Shown here in pieces: positions 1-13,600 of a DNA stretch of 64,000 nt. A program made the translations under genes and the position numbers. This DNA is from G963667145 sp963676515 [NCBI: Candidatus Cloacimonadota bacterium]. Its GTDB lineage: Bacteria > Cloacimonadota > Cloacimonadia > G963667145. The stretch covers positions 744,001-808,000 of the forward strand of contig OY781061.1 in NCBI GenBank assembly GCA_963676515.1. The letters run 5' to 3'. The notes under the pieces are model-generated. The model made no database searches and had not been told where the DNA came from. It saw nothing but the letters and a program-made list of their open reading frames with translations. Within the stretch, counting starts at the first letter, position 1. Every line of letters begins with the position of its first letter.

Positions 1-1620
1 CAATGCGATACTGCCAGCTGTCAAATCACCTGCTATCGCTCCTATTTTGGAGTTGCCACCGACTACTGCTTTGAAGCTCACCAATGTCAAATCAGTGTTT
101 GGCACTGCAAAGGCGTTGTTGTCCAGCTCTCCGCAGAGTCCGCCCATAGTCACGCTGTTATCTGCAAAGTCACCATCGGTGAAGTCAATCTTCGCTTTTA
201 TGTGTGCCTTGCTGAGTCCTATCATTTTACTAGAGCCTGCCAGAGCTCCCACTACTAGAGTGTCAGCTTTATTTAGACTCGTGCCAAATATTACGCCTGA
301 GCTAACCACCACGCTGTCGTACATACTGCCTTTGCTAGCCTCTAGCCCTGTGACACCGCCGACATACGCTTTGCTGGCTTCAGCTGTAAAGCTCACATCT
401 GTCACATTGATACCATGGAACGAGGTCTTGGTAATATAGCCCACTGCTCCACCTAAGTATGCTTTTCCATTTGGTGTTGCGTATGCTTGTAGATAGCTCC
501 CGCTACCGTCTAGGAATACTCCTTTTCCATCTTCCCCGATGCTGCTAGAGGAGATGTCTTCCACCTTACCAGCTATCATACCTGCATACGAGTCACCACT
601 GGTGGAGGTGGCTGTTATGTTCCCAGCTAGGGTTACGGTGACCTCTTTTATAGAGCCGATAATGTTATTGAATTTACCTACTAATCCACCTGCACATGCC
701 TCTCCGCTGGCTGTAGCCTCTACTCCCATGACGGTAGCTAGGGTTACCTCGTCTATCTGCTCAGCTCGGGAGTAACCGATGAAGTAGCCCGCTGCACTCG
801 TAGAAGAGCCACTTGTTCCTGCTGTTACCTTATTGGTGATAGTATTCACTGTGGAGCTCAGATATTCACTGCCTGCGATTGGTTCGTATCCGACCATACC
901 ACCAGCGTAGCAATTACCGCTTCCTTGTGCTTGTATCGACTCTACTGTCTTCACTGTGGAGTTGGTGATAGTTCCACCAAAAGCTCCGACCATGCCGCCA
1001 GCAGCTGAGATAGTTCCTGTTCCACCTGTTGTCTTTATGTTCTCAGCCTGTGGGATGCCACAGTTCTTGATGCTACTTTGCGTGCCTCCCAGCTGTCCTG
1101 CCAGACCGCCAGCATACTCGCCTGCACTCAGGTCGCCAGAGATGGTGATGGTGTCTGCTGTGGCTACTACAGAGCCAGTGCCACCGCCTATCATCCCGCC
1201 TACTGCTGTCTTTGCCGTGAAGTTCTTCTCTATGGTAATGTCTACGCTGTCTATGTATGATGTCCCTGTCAGCTTTCCGACCAAGCCTCCGACATAGTCA
1301 CTGCTACCATCGCCGACTGCTTCTCCATAATGGAGCTGCAAGCTTTTAATATTGGCGTTCTTTATCACACCAAAGACTCCGACATTTGCCTCGTCTTGGT
1401 TGATAGCGTTGACAGTCATCTTATGCCCTTGTCCATCGAATGTCCCTTGGAAAGGATATGCATCATTGCCCAGTGGCAGTAGTGTGTCCCCATCGCTAGC
1501 GAAGACAAGGTCTTGTGCTAAGAGCACTGAGATTTCTCCTGTGATGTCGCCATCGTTGTATTGCTCGGCTAAGTCGTTGAACTCTAGGCAAGTATGCACT
1601 ACATAGTCGTCGCCATCCAT
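1..1620 (-). other. GLUG-like glycine-rich repeat region of the giant lipoprotein
   Basis: Residues 8453-8992 of the giant protein differ from the Fn3 array. The segment starts with a collar resembling M26/ZmpA-type GLUG proteins (ALAQDLVFASDGDT, then FQGTFDGQGHKMTV, then VGVFGVIKNANI). It then shows at least eight copies of a core such as YVGGLVGKL, AVGGMIGGG, YAGGLAGQL, AAGGMVGAF, YAGGMVGYE, CAGGLVGKF and YVGGVTGLE at 40-70 residue spacing, separated by Ser/Thr-rich beta-prone sequence. This is expected to fold as a beta-solenoid. It continues past the left edge, so whether a C-terminal anchor follows cannot be seen. Confidence 0.75.
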
Positions 1621-4600
1621 CCCGTAGGTAAAGCTCATGTAATTACTCCAAGCACTCGGTGTGCTTCCAGTGAGCTTGGCTACTCGGTAATAGTAGGTGT
1701 ATCCCATCTTCAGTTCGCCCAGTGGGCTGTTTTTCGACTCTGTGTTGTCCACTGGCAGGTTGTAGTCGATAAACATAGTGTCTCCTACCAAAATATCACT
1801 AGTTGCCAAAGTGTCTTGGCATGTAGCAAGATTATTCGCGACCACATCGTTGCCAGCAGCATCACTGATAAACGCTTGAGCTGTGTCACGACCTATTATG
1901 TATTCTTCAGGAGACACTGCAGGTTCTGTCCAGACTACTTTCAAGCCTTTTCTTGTCCCATTTATTTCATAGTTTGCGACTTTTAGCAGTGCCATAGCTT
2001 CTGTCTTGAGGAAAGATTCGGAGCTGTCCTTATCGTTCAATATCTCAGATTCGAAGAGGTGCGTTCCGTTGGTTATCACGGCCTGTATCGCATAGGCATA
2101 GGTTGTCCCTTCTGCTGGTACTTCCCAACCCCAGTCAGCCGAGTTCGCATTATCTTGTAGGACATAGACATTGTCGCCTGTCGTGGCATCAACTTGCTTT
2201 GAGAAATCACTAGCAGTAAACTTCTTCGGGCTACCATTGGAGATGTCATCATCTTTATCGTATCTGGTGATAAGATAGTAGCTTACCGTGTCTGGTGTGA
2301 TGTCTGAGGTAGTATAGTCATCAGCAGGTCTGCTAGGTATGAACTTATCGAAAGTCAACTCTATCCTGTCGGCATAGTTGCCCGGAGTTCCACTGTAGTT
2401 TATGTTTGTGGTTAGAGAGTCTTTGTCCCAGTCATAGTAGTAGCTCATCTTCATCGTGTCCGACTGGATAGTCATGGCATCGCCTATGCGACTCTGGATC
2501 TGACCTTTCAAGATATAGCTGTAAGCTGTGCCGACCTCTAATTCGCCGAACAATTCGCCATCATCCGTGATAGAGCACATACTGTCTGTAGTTGTTTCTG
2601 ATTCTATTGCTTCTCTTTTGATATTACTCGTGATATCTTGCTGTGTATAAGACGCTTTTGTGCTTGTTTTCCTCCACAGCTCATACTCCTCTGGTTTTCC
2701 ACCTACGGAGAAGTTGGCAGAACCATCTGTCCAAGATATCTTGATGCCTTTATTTACGAAACTGACAGTCAAGATGTCGATATAACTCTGGCAATAGCCA
2801 TGCACAGCCGTGGTTAGATCGAATCCAACTTTGGTGGTAATCGTGAAATCTTCCCCATCTACTTTTACCACTTTGGTAACCTCGATGCCGTAGTAATATA
2901 TCTTGCCTTCACCTGCTGTTGCATCTTCCCAGCTGACTCTGCCGTCTGTGATTTTGGTTAACAAGTCGCTTGGCGCAAGGGTCGCTAGGGCGGTTGTAAT
3001 AGCACCAGGGATAGTGTCTTGTTTCCTGTAGATGGTGTATTCGTCTGCCTCTGGGATGGTATCGAAGAACAACCAGATACTCGCACTGTCTGTGCTAGCT
3101 TCCATATTCAGCTCGCCCAGTGGCGGGTAGACGGCATCGCTTATCTCTGAGTATATAGATGTCGCTTTGTCGTTATCATACACCACTTGCACTTTGTAAT
3201 AATAAACACTCCCCGCTGGTGTTAGGTCAGATGATATTTCTACCATTTTCGCAGTTGGAGACTCTTGTTCTCCTACACTCTTGAAGCTATCTGCTGCTGT
3301 AGAGTTGCTAGCCTGATAGACAATATACTTGTCCACCTCATCGGTGGTGTAGCCTGTAGGCAAGCTATCCCAAGCTACACAAATCTTCTCGACCCCTACG
3401 GTCGGGTCGTATGCAGCACTTACGCCTTCCACAGATTTGCTTCTTACTGCAGCTGTTATCTCATCGCAGTATTCAGAGTAGTTCTTGCTGCCAGTGCCAT
3501 CCGTCATATAGGTTTTAGCCTTTATGTAATATTTGCGGATTTTCTTACCGCTTGCATACTCGTCTGGTGACCAGAAGTGAGTAGTATCGTTCTTGCTCTC
3601 TATCTCCACTGAGTCCATATGCCCTGCGATAATACCTGACACTGTGTCAAAGTAGAGATAGTAGCCAGCTCCATCTGGTTCTACATTCCAGCGGAAATTG
3701 ATGCCCGCAGTGTCCTCTTCCCCAGCTACATAGTCGTACTGGCTATTTTGCACAAACTCCAGATTTTTCGGAGGACTCAACCTGCTCACTCCAGTTTTGC
3801 TGTTACTTTCTCTTTTGCAATTTTGCAAATAAACAATAGCTTTGTACTGATAGTTCTCACCCGCTTGCAAAGATGGGTCTGCATCAAAGAATTTCTTTTC
3901 CTCTCTGTTTATCGCACTGTTAAGATTCCCAACTTTTCCCCAAGAACCACTACTGGTTTTTCTTTGCAATACGATAGAGTCCACATATTGGCAACTGGTG
4001 TAAGTAATTAGGATGCTGTCTTCGTAGGTCTCGTCTGAGGCGGATACCAGATAAACACTGTCTGGGAATGTATAGCCGACGATGGTATCGCCTGTTGGAG
4101 AGGAGATAGTAGTCTCAAAGTTTGCTCCGCTACCTGCTGTAGTGTCTTCGTCGATATCGTAGTATGCTTGGATAGTGTAGCGGTATATCTGTCCTTTCTC
4201 CGTGCCACCAAATTTAGAAGCATCCACTGAATCGATATAGATGCTGTCCTTTCCATCTACTTGTACTTCATCCCCTATCGTGCTTTCCTCTATATATCTG
4301 GTGATAAGGTAGTACGAGACCGAGTCGTGCATTACATCATCTATCCTATCCCAAGAGAGCTTGATGCTGTCTTCGTACCATATTGGAGTTCCGCCGTCGT
4401 CATATTCTAAACCTTTAGATACTTGTTTGTTTTCCACTTCGGGCATCTCCAGATATCCAAAAGCTGTGTTACTCGCATCGCTTGCCACATTTTGGACATT
4501 CACCACGCATCTGTAGAAATAAAGGTTGCCTATTTTTAGCTCATCTCCTAGTTCACTATCGATGAAGTAGTACTCTCCATCATTATCTCCGTTGTAGATG

Positions 4601-7600
4601 CCAAATTCTTGCTTATATTTTGACCTTATGCTGTCCACTCTGCCTATGGAGTCGAACTTGTAGATGTCTATATCTCCAGCAGATACGGTAGTAGGCATAC
4701 TAAAGATGAATTTCATCGTATCTATCCTTGCTCCTGCGAAGGCTAAATCTTTTACCCCTTCAAACTTGCGAGTACCGTAACCTTCCTCAGACCACGCAGA
4801 AACCGTGTCGTATCCCACTGTTTGTAAGCAATAGTATATCTTTTGCTCTGGCGAATAATCATTGTCATCTGTGTAGGTGGTATCTGAGCTGTTATCGGTG
4901 ACGGATGTATTTTCGGTGAGGAGACTATAATTGTCAGGAATCTCTCCTGTCGTGTTTTGCGTGGTGTCCGCGTAAATCCTATATCCTCCAAAGGCGTCCG
5001 CATTTCTGTTCCATTTGAGCTCGATTTTATCGATATACTTACTCACACTGATGGAGTCCCATGCAGGCGTTTCCATCTTAGCGAAGGCTTTTTGGTTGTC
5101 CGCAATAGTAAATGGAGAAGCTCCTAGCTCGTTTTTGTAAGCTATCTCGTAAGTGTAAAAGAGACCTTGCTGAACATTATGAGTGTCGCTTATAATGTAA
5201 GGCTCTGTATCCTCTGGTTTTTCTATTGTTATAGTATCGCTTTGAGCAGAGGTTGCGGCATACTTATAAACTATTATGGAATCGACATTTTGTTCTATAT
5301 TAGAAGAGTAAGCTTGGATGATTATTTTGTCTGTAAATTTCCCATTGCTTGTTATCTTCACACTGTCGGGGCGTTTTAGGGTGCTCCAGCCAGTGTCTGC
5401 TTCAGTCGTTTTTGTAAACGATCCCTTTGTGACTTTTATCTTGTAATTGTACTTACTGCCATAATCTATAATTGTATCTGCGAATCTTCCGATTTCGATG
5501 TTTTTGCCCACTTCCAATTTTTGGTAAACGGTATTTCCCCAAGAGGTCTCGCTCTCTTTTTTGCGATAGAGCTCTACTTGGTCCACATAGCTCGGTGAGC
5601 TGTATTCTATCACGATGGAGTCTTCGTATTCGCCTTGGCTGATGCTTACGAAAGATGCCTCTGCTGGTGCGGAGTAGCCCAAAACTTCGGCTGAAGCCTC
5701 TCCAACCAAGCTGTGGACAAAAAGCTCCTCTACCTCAGTCCCTGGCACTGTGTCTTGGCTTATCTCTTTGCCTGCTATTATGTAGTAGAGGTAGTCTCTT
5801 CCTTTGGCTGTACTACCAAATGGCGATTCATCTGTGTAATCCACGAACCTTTTGATGCCACCACTTACTTCTGCTTGAGCGGTAATAGTACTAGTTACGG
5901 CTCTACGATAGATAGTGTAGTAGTCTACTGTGTCGTTTTTGGCATGAGGGATGCTGTCCCAAGTGATAACTATGCTGTCACCTACACCTTTGGTCGCTGC
6001 CACATTCTTGACTATCGGCATTTCCAAAAAGCCAATTCCCAGATTTGATGCGGGGCTCAAGTTGCCATCCACTTTCACTCTCACCCTGTAGAAATACAGC
6101 TGTCCTATCAGCAAATCAGAGAAGCTGTTATTGTATTCATATTGGTCATACTCATTTTTTGTTACTGCTGTTACCTTAGTATTCCACTCGTCAAAAGGAA
6201 TTCTATATTTTTGCAAAGTTTCTAAGTTCTCCACATAGTCTACACTTGTCAGTCGAGACATGAAAATAGAATCATAGACAAGAGTATCGGGGATGCTCCA
6301 TGTCATACTCATGGTGTCCACTTTCCCTTTTTGGTTTGCCCAGTCATAGACTGTTAGGTCTTCCACTCCAGCATACATCAGGTAGCCATAATCCTTGTCC
6401 GACTCTCCAGATTTCTTGTCTGCTCCTCTGGCTACTACTTTGTAATAGATACTCTTGCCTGCTGGATAATCAGTCTCATCATTGTAGAAAGTGTCTGTCT
6501 CCGAAGTTGTTAGTGGTGTAGAACCAGTCTCATGCACTGTGTCGTAGATGCCATAGCCTACTCCACCTGATTGGTCTCGTAGCAAATAGTATCCTTGTGT
6601 TGCTCCTGGGATGCTAGACCAAGTAATCTTGATCGTGTCTTTGGATTCGCCTTTGTAAACGGACAAAATCTCTGGTGCGGATATATCCTTGCCAATAGTG
6701 TCCTTAGCATCGCCAAATGGAGAGTAGCCTGTTTCATCGTTATAGAGAGCAGCTTGATAGATGTACTCTTCTCCCTGCATACCAGAGCTGTCCACACAAT
6801 AGACTATGCCAGAGCCACCATCATATATAAGAGTGTCCACCGCTTCTGTAGGATCGTGCTTACTCTTCAGGAGCATCACCGAGTCCACGCTCGCATTTGT
6901 TGCAGTTGTAGGCAAAGTGACCTTAATCTTCACATAATTTTCCGTAACTTCCACCTCTTCTACAGCTGTAGCAGCTCTTAGGTTCGTATATGCCAAGGCA
7001 TCTGTGTAATTCTCAGAGATGTGGTCATTGCCCAAGAAGAAGCGATAATGTAAGATTTGACCCGCTTTTAGCACTGTGTCGTAGAGAGGAGAGGATTTTC
7101 CTCCTTCCAAAGAGTCTATTTTGGTAAAATTAGAATTAGAACCGTTTACTCTACGATAAGCTATGGCATATTTTTGGTATGGCTCGCTTGTCATATTAAG
7201 GTCTATCTGTATCGTAGTGTCTGTGCCACCATCTAGCGGTGGATAGTCGAAACAGATCTCTGAAGTGTCCCCTTTTGTCACAGTTACCAGCAATGAGTCC
7301 AGAGCACGCATCTCCGACCAGCCACTAGCTATATTGCTCTTGGCAGATTTTATCACTATGTCACTCATATCCACGCCTTCCAGCACTGTGTCTTCTTGTA
7401 TGTTCACCTTCGCCTGAATATAATATTGGTAATCCCTACCTTGCTCAAAATCTTCAGGGAAGATATGGTCGACATAATCTCGGAAAGTTGAGTCGTTTCC
7501 ACCTAGCTCTATCTCTTCTATCAGTGTTCCATTGTCATCACACCTTGCCAAAATATACGCATTTACTGTGTCGTTCTGCAATTTGCTTGTGGGCAGCTTT

Positions 7601-10600
7601 TCCCAAGTGATGAGCACTGTGTCCACTTTCGTTCCCGAGGTAGCCACCACTTCTGTCACAGCTGCAGGTTTCATCCAACCTTTGGCAACATTGGATAGGT
7701 CGGTGTAGCCATCACTATTTTGCACCTTGAGGATCACTCTGTAGAAGTAGAGGTTGTCATACTGCAAGTTACTCTTGTCTGAGATCGTGTACTTACTTCC
7801 CACTGTAGTTACGCTCATAGAGTTTGCATCGACAATGAAGCTATCACTGAGGCTCTCGATGCTGTCCACCTTATCATATCGCATCAGCTTCACGCCTTTC
7901 TTGAAAGGAGCGATTTCGCTTTCATCTAGATATACTCCGCTAGGTAGCGTGAATGTGAACTGCATCGTATCCACTCGGGGTATGTCCACCCCTACTAGGT
8001 CATCTACTCCACGGAAAGCTCTGCTACCATGCCCTATCTTACAGTCTGCAAAGACAGAAGTGGTATCAAGCCCTTTGGCTACGACTCTGTAATACACATT
8101 ACTACACTGAGTGTAGTTGTTTATATCATTATAAGAGGTGTCGTAACCATCCGTTTTCGTTTCAAGTAATGTCTTGGTCGCAAAATTTCCTGCAACGGAG
8201 GTGTCACAATAGAGGTCGTAACCATTCACCGCATCGTCTATCTTATTCCAGACCAAGAAAATTGTATCTTTGTTCAGCTCCTTGCTGATAGAGACAAACT
8301 GCGGAGCTTCCAGCTTGGCGTAAGCGGTATCTTTGGAGGTGCTCACTCTGGACAAGCCTGTTTTCCCATTATAATAAGCAGCGGTGTATTCGTAAAAGAC
8401 ACCTTGTGTCAGAGAGGTCGTGTCTACTAGCGTATTCGGATTTAGCCCACTAGTGTAATCTATTATTATCGTGTCGTAGGTGCCCAAAGAAGGAGAGTAG
8501 CGGTAAACAACGATGGAATCTATGTCGGTATCTTTATTGCCAACAACTTTGGTAATGTTTACTTTGATCTTATCCTCTGCTAAGGAAGAGCTCTTCCATT
8601 CTATCTTTGTGGGCATTCTCAAGGTAGTAAATGTCTTAAATGTTAAGAATTTACCCGGTCTTATCTGATTTACAAATTCAAGTTTATACTCGTAGATTTG
8701 TCCAAAGTTGCTGATCATCTTCTCTGTGTAAACACTCTCATTTTGGAAGAGTGTATCTTTTATGTCGTACACAGATGTTATTTCATTATCTTTCGTTAGA
8801 TAAACTTTCTCTATCCAGTCGCGGCTCACAGCCTGGCTAACATCAAATTTGCTATAAGCGGAGTCTCCTACATTTTTGCCTTTTATATCTAACTCTATAT
8901 CCGCAGTGTCGTTCTCCACGGCTACCCAGTCTGGCTCTACATCGCTATAATCTGCGTATCCGCTATCTATCTCTGCGGCGTATTGCGGGTAACCATATTC
9001 ACCTGCTTTGTTCTCATCGCCTACCAAGAAGAGTTTGAAGTAATACCATCTTCCACTTTGGCAACTATTGTCACTTACTTTCCAATTAGCTACGCCATTT
9101 TTTAGTTCACTAATGACTGCCACAGGGTCAGTAGAGTTTATCTCTAGGTTGGTATCTACGATTATCTTGTATGTAGAGTCCAGATTCCCTGTCCAGCTGA
9201 AGCTTATCGTGTCCACTTCCGTCCCTTTGCTTGCCACGAAGTCGCTTATCGTGTAGATTTTTGGCACAAAAGTTTGTAAAGCAGCAGAATAATCAGAAAG
9301 AGTTTTGCTCAAGCTGTTATTAGCTTTCACTTTATATTCGTATGTTTTATTCCTGTCCGCTTTTGGTAAAGTGTCGATGTAAGAACTTTCGTCAGCATAC
9401 ACTGTGTCTATAGGTGAGAAAGATTCTGTCGTCCCTGAGTATCTTCTGTAGATTATAGTGCTCTCAGAGTTGGTGCTGTTTACCCACTTTATACCAGTAG
9501 CGGTGGTGTCTTGTGGACTCTCTAAAGGCATCTTTTGCAAAGTCGTAGGTGCTACCAGCTTCGTCCATCCAGAGTCAGTTATGCTCTTTTCGCTATAGAT
9601 AGTGGCACCTTCGCCTATAGACCACGAAACTCTGATGTAAAGTTTTTGCCCGTATTGAGCAGGATAAATCCCATTGTCCAATTTCAAGGTTATCTCGTTC
9701 GTCGAGAACTCATAAGGCTCTCCTACATCAGGGGAGTCACTAGATATCTCGTCAGACTCTTTGTCTGCACTGACATATACTTTGTAGTTTATTGTTTGCT
9801 CGGCTATGCCTGCAGAAGATTCGTCTATTATGAAGCAGATGCTGTCTTGATAATTCCCTTGGGTTGGAGTTGATCCTGACTCATAAGTCGGTGCTGGTTG
9901 TTTGCCTATGCCTCGCACCGTGTCAGAGGCAGCAGAAGTACCAAACTTGCTGTGATAGCTGGACACATTGATAGTATTTTCACCTTGGCTAAAATTAGAC
10001 TTATAGATTAGCGAATCGCCTGTTACGGTTTCCGCTCCCGGAGTGCCAGTGGCATCCACATACTTCACTTTGTATTCCACAGCTTCGCTCCAGTCCCATG
10101 CTGTCCAACTAACTTTGATAGAGTCGGTTCTGTCTTTACTAGCTGTAACATCTTCTGGTGGGATGAGCTTAGACCAGCCACTATCCACTGGCGACCAGTC
10201 CGAGGTCAGCGAGTCCCATTCAGCGTTTCCATATTCCTGGTTCTCGACCTTCATCCGGAAATAATAGACCTGAGCCTTGTCTATCCCACCCGTGGCGGTG
10301 TAGTAGAAGCTATCCAACGTTCTGTTGGTGTTGTCTTTCCCTCTATCACGATAAAGCGGACTGTCAAAGCTACTAACAGTGTCTACATCAAATAGGTATC
10401 GTGTAGCGTTATCATCTTCGTCCCAAGTAATATAAATAGTGTCCACCTTGAGATTGTCTTTGCCTTTCTCCACCGAAATAGTAGGCTTAGCGAATTTTCT
10501 GCCCGTAAAATCGTGTTCCGACCATTCGCTTGATATCATTCCTTGATGGTAGTCGTGCTCAGATTCTGCCCATACTTTAGCATCTTCTCCATTAAAATTG

Positions 10601-13600
10601 ATAGAGCTTGAGTTGAAAGCTTTAACAAAGTATTGATACGCCATACCGTTCTCGAGTTTAGCTCCATCCGTAGCGATGGTGTCTGATATCACAGCACCAT
10701 TGTCTTCATAAATGTATAGGGTGTCAAAAGCACCTTCTTTGTATTTAATCCTCTTGTATACATAGCAGATATCTTTGTTAATAAGATTATTCTTGTCCCA
10801 GCTTAGGGTGAAATTCTTGTTTGCTTCTATTATCGGCACTTCCAGTCCCGTCAGCTGTGGCAATGCTATCCAGCCTGTGTCAATCTCCGAGTCGGGCGTG
10901 AAGTCGGAATATTTGCCATCTTTGAATGTCCTGATAGCATACAGATATTTCTGTCCACTTCTGGTAGTGTCCGCACCTTTTCCTGCATCCCAACCCAATT
11001 CATCCTTAAAAGTAATCTCGCCATCGGACTGCTTAAATTCCGATTTCGTAACTTTGCCTACGGTATCTGTAGTAGCGAAATTATTGCCACCAGCTGTCCC
11101 TATGTCGATGCGATACACATAAAAGCCATCTACGCCTACAGTCCTCTCATTTAGTGTCCAAGTAAGCGTTACTGCATCTTCTTCGCCCTTGCTGGCTGTC
11201 AGATTGTCTGGAGGCAGTATAGGGCAGATTGTGTCTACTATGGTAGATGTGTCAGACAGCCCCGTAGCCGTATTATAGGCTCTCACGAAATACCATCTCT
11301 TATCACCTGGCTCAGGAGTTTTATCTGTTGTATCTACTGGAGTTACCCCTACTGTATGCGGTATTTTCCCCAATTCATTGTAGGTTGTTCCATCATCAGA
11401 CTTAGAGATTACATATTTCTCTGTCCCGACTATCGTATCCCAGCTCAAATAGATGCCGCTCTCATTGTCTATATGTTCAGCTTTTACCTGCCTCGGGGCA
11501 GATAATTTGGCAAAGCCATTGAATGTCTCGGAATAAACGGGTTTATCTTTACCGCACAGGCTGTTATTTGCCGACACTTGGAAATCGTACAAGAATCCCT
11601 TTTGGGCATCGCTTGTTATATCCCACACATATTGTGTATCTGCTACTTCTGTTTTAAGGTCGCTCCAGCTACTTTCGTCATTTTCCCTATATTGCACCTT
11701 ATAAGCTTCCGCATAGGGCACGCTATCCCAGAGAATCACGATGGAGTCTGTATAAGTTACAGCAAATTTATTGTCCGCACCACTTGCCATCATCTTGCCA
11801 GAAGCCCACACATTTTCTGGCTCTGCTAATAGACACCAAGCGTAGCTTTCTTCCTGCGTAGACGCTTCATAGATCACTTGCAAAGCTTGTTTGTCACTCA
11901 CAGAGTTATCGTAGGCTACTTTTTTTGCTGTTATCCAATAGTAGTAAGGTTTACCTCCTACTGGATCTTTGTCATCGCTCTCTCTGACATCGAAGAACAC
12001 ATTTTTATCCTCCAGAGTTGCTATTTCTACAGCAGTGGTTGCGTTGTCTTTCTCATTGCGATATATAGTGTAGATAACCTCTGATACTGCCAGCTGCTCC
12101 CAGTAGAGCTTAATCGTGTCGATTCTGATGCTGTCTGCAAAACTCTGGAACAAGAATCCAGTTATCTTTTGGAAACGCACAAATCCTGTCTCAGTATCAC
12201 TAGCATCCGAGACCATCTCTCGTCCATACAAGCCATTTGTTTGACCATTGGGAGAATCGGAGTCTTTTTGGATTACAGCAGAAACTCTAACCTGGTAACG
12301 GACACCATCTTGCAATCCTTGTGTAGTTCTCCGTAAAGTTTTGAAAGTGTCTGTAATGTTTTCAATCTTATCCCAATTTTCAGTATCCTTCACTTTGTAC
12401 TCAAGCCAATACTCCGTGGCATAAGCTATCTTGTTCCATTCCACCCTGATGGTGTCTGCAGATGTGCCTTGGCTCACACTAGCGATAGTGGGTGCCTCTG
12501 GCTTTGTGTAAGCTAATAGCCCACCTGGTGATGTAGCTGTAGCTGGAGTCCATTCTCCGCGGTTACCATCTTTGTAGGCTCGTATCCAGTAGTGCCAGAG
12601 CATTCCACTTTTGTCTTGGACAGAGTCGTCTTTGTCTGTGTAATAATAACTATTGCCTTCGACCGAGATCTGTGTATCGACAGCGTTGGTGGTATCGGCG
12701 AAGGAGCTGCGATAAATATAATAGGTGTCTATATCTCCCCGTTGCTCCCATTGCAAACTTATAGAGTTATTTGCAAAAACTGCCGAATCTTGGACAAATC
12801 CTTTTACTAAACCTATTTTGGCACTCACAGACCTATGAGCAGAGGTGTCGGAGAGGATTACTTGTCCTTCTTCCTCAGTTGGTCTTTCCCACGCTTTGCT
12901 TACGAGGTAGTAAGTATATTGCTCACCCGGCAAACATTCTTCATCAAGATAAGCTATCTTGCCCGATACAGGTGCAGTGTAATATCCCTGCTCTAGCATA
13001 GAGAATTCATCGTCATTTTCTGAGCGGTGGATATTGTAGCTTACACTATCTCCTCCTATATCTACAGGATCCCATTTCAAAAGGATATCTCCACTAGACT
13101 CTGCTGTCAAAAGAAAAGTTTGCACGGCAGGTATCCGACTATATCCACTATCCACAACGAAATCGGAGTTAGCATTCGTCAGGTCACTCAGAGCCTGTAT
13201 GCTAGCGTAGTAATAGTAGCCCTCTTCACCATTGGCTATGGCTTTCAAAGTGTCCTCATTTTCGTAATCTTCCAGATATATCTCTGCACTACCATTTCCT
13301 AGCTTGCTCTCTTTCGTATCAGCGTAGAGCCTATAACCTTTTGCATGATTCCCTGCTCTAGGTGTGTAACTAAAGCGGATAGAGTCTAGCTCTGTTCCTT
13401 TGCTCGCCGTGAAGCCTGTCGGTGGTTTGAGCTTGGTGTAACCACTATCCAGCTGCACTTCTGAGCCGCCGTATTGGTTCTGTGCCCAGAGGTGGACATA
13501 AATCTGCCGACCCCTGAGAGAGTCTGCCGCTATAGGAATATAGACGGTGTCTTCGGTGTAACTGCTATTTGCAAAGCTTCCCTTTTGCCCCAGCCTCGTT

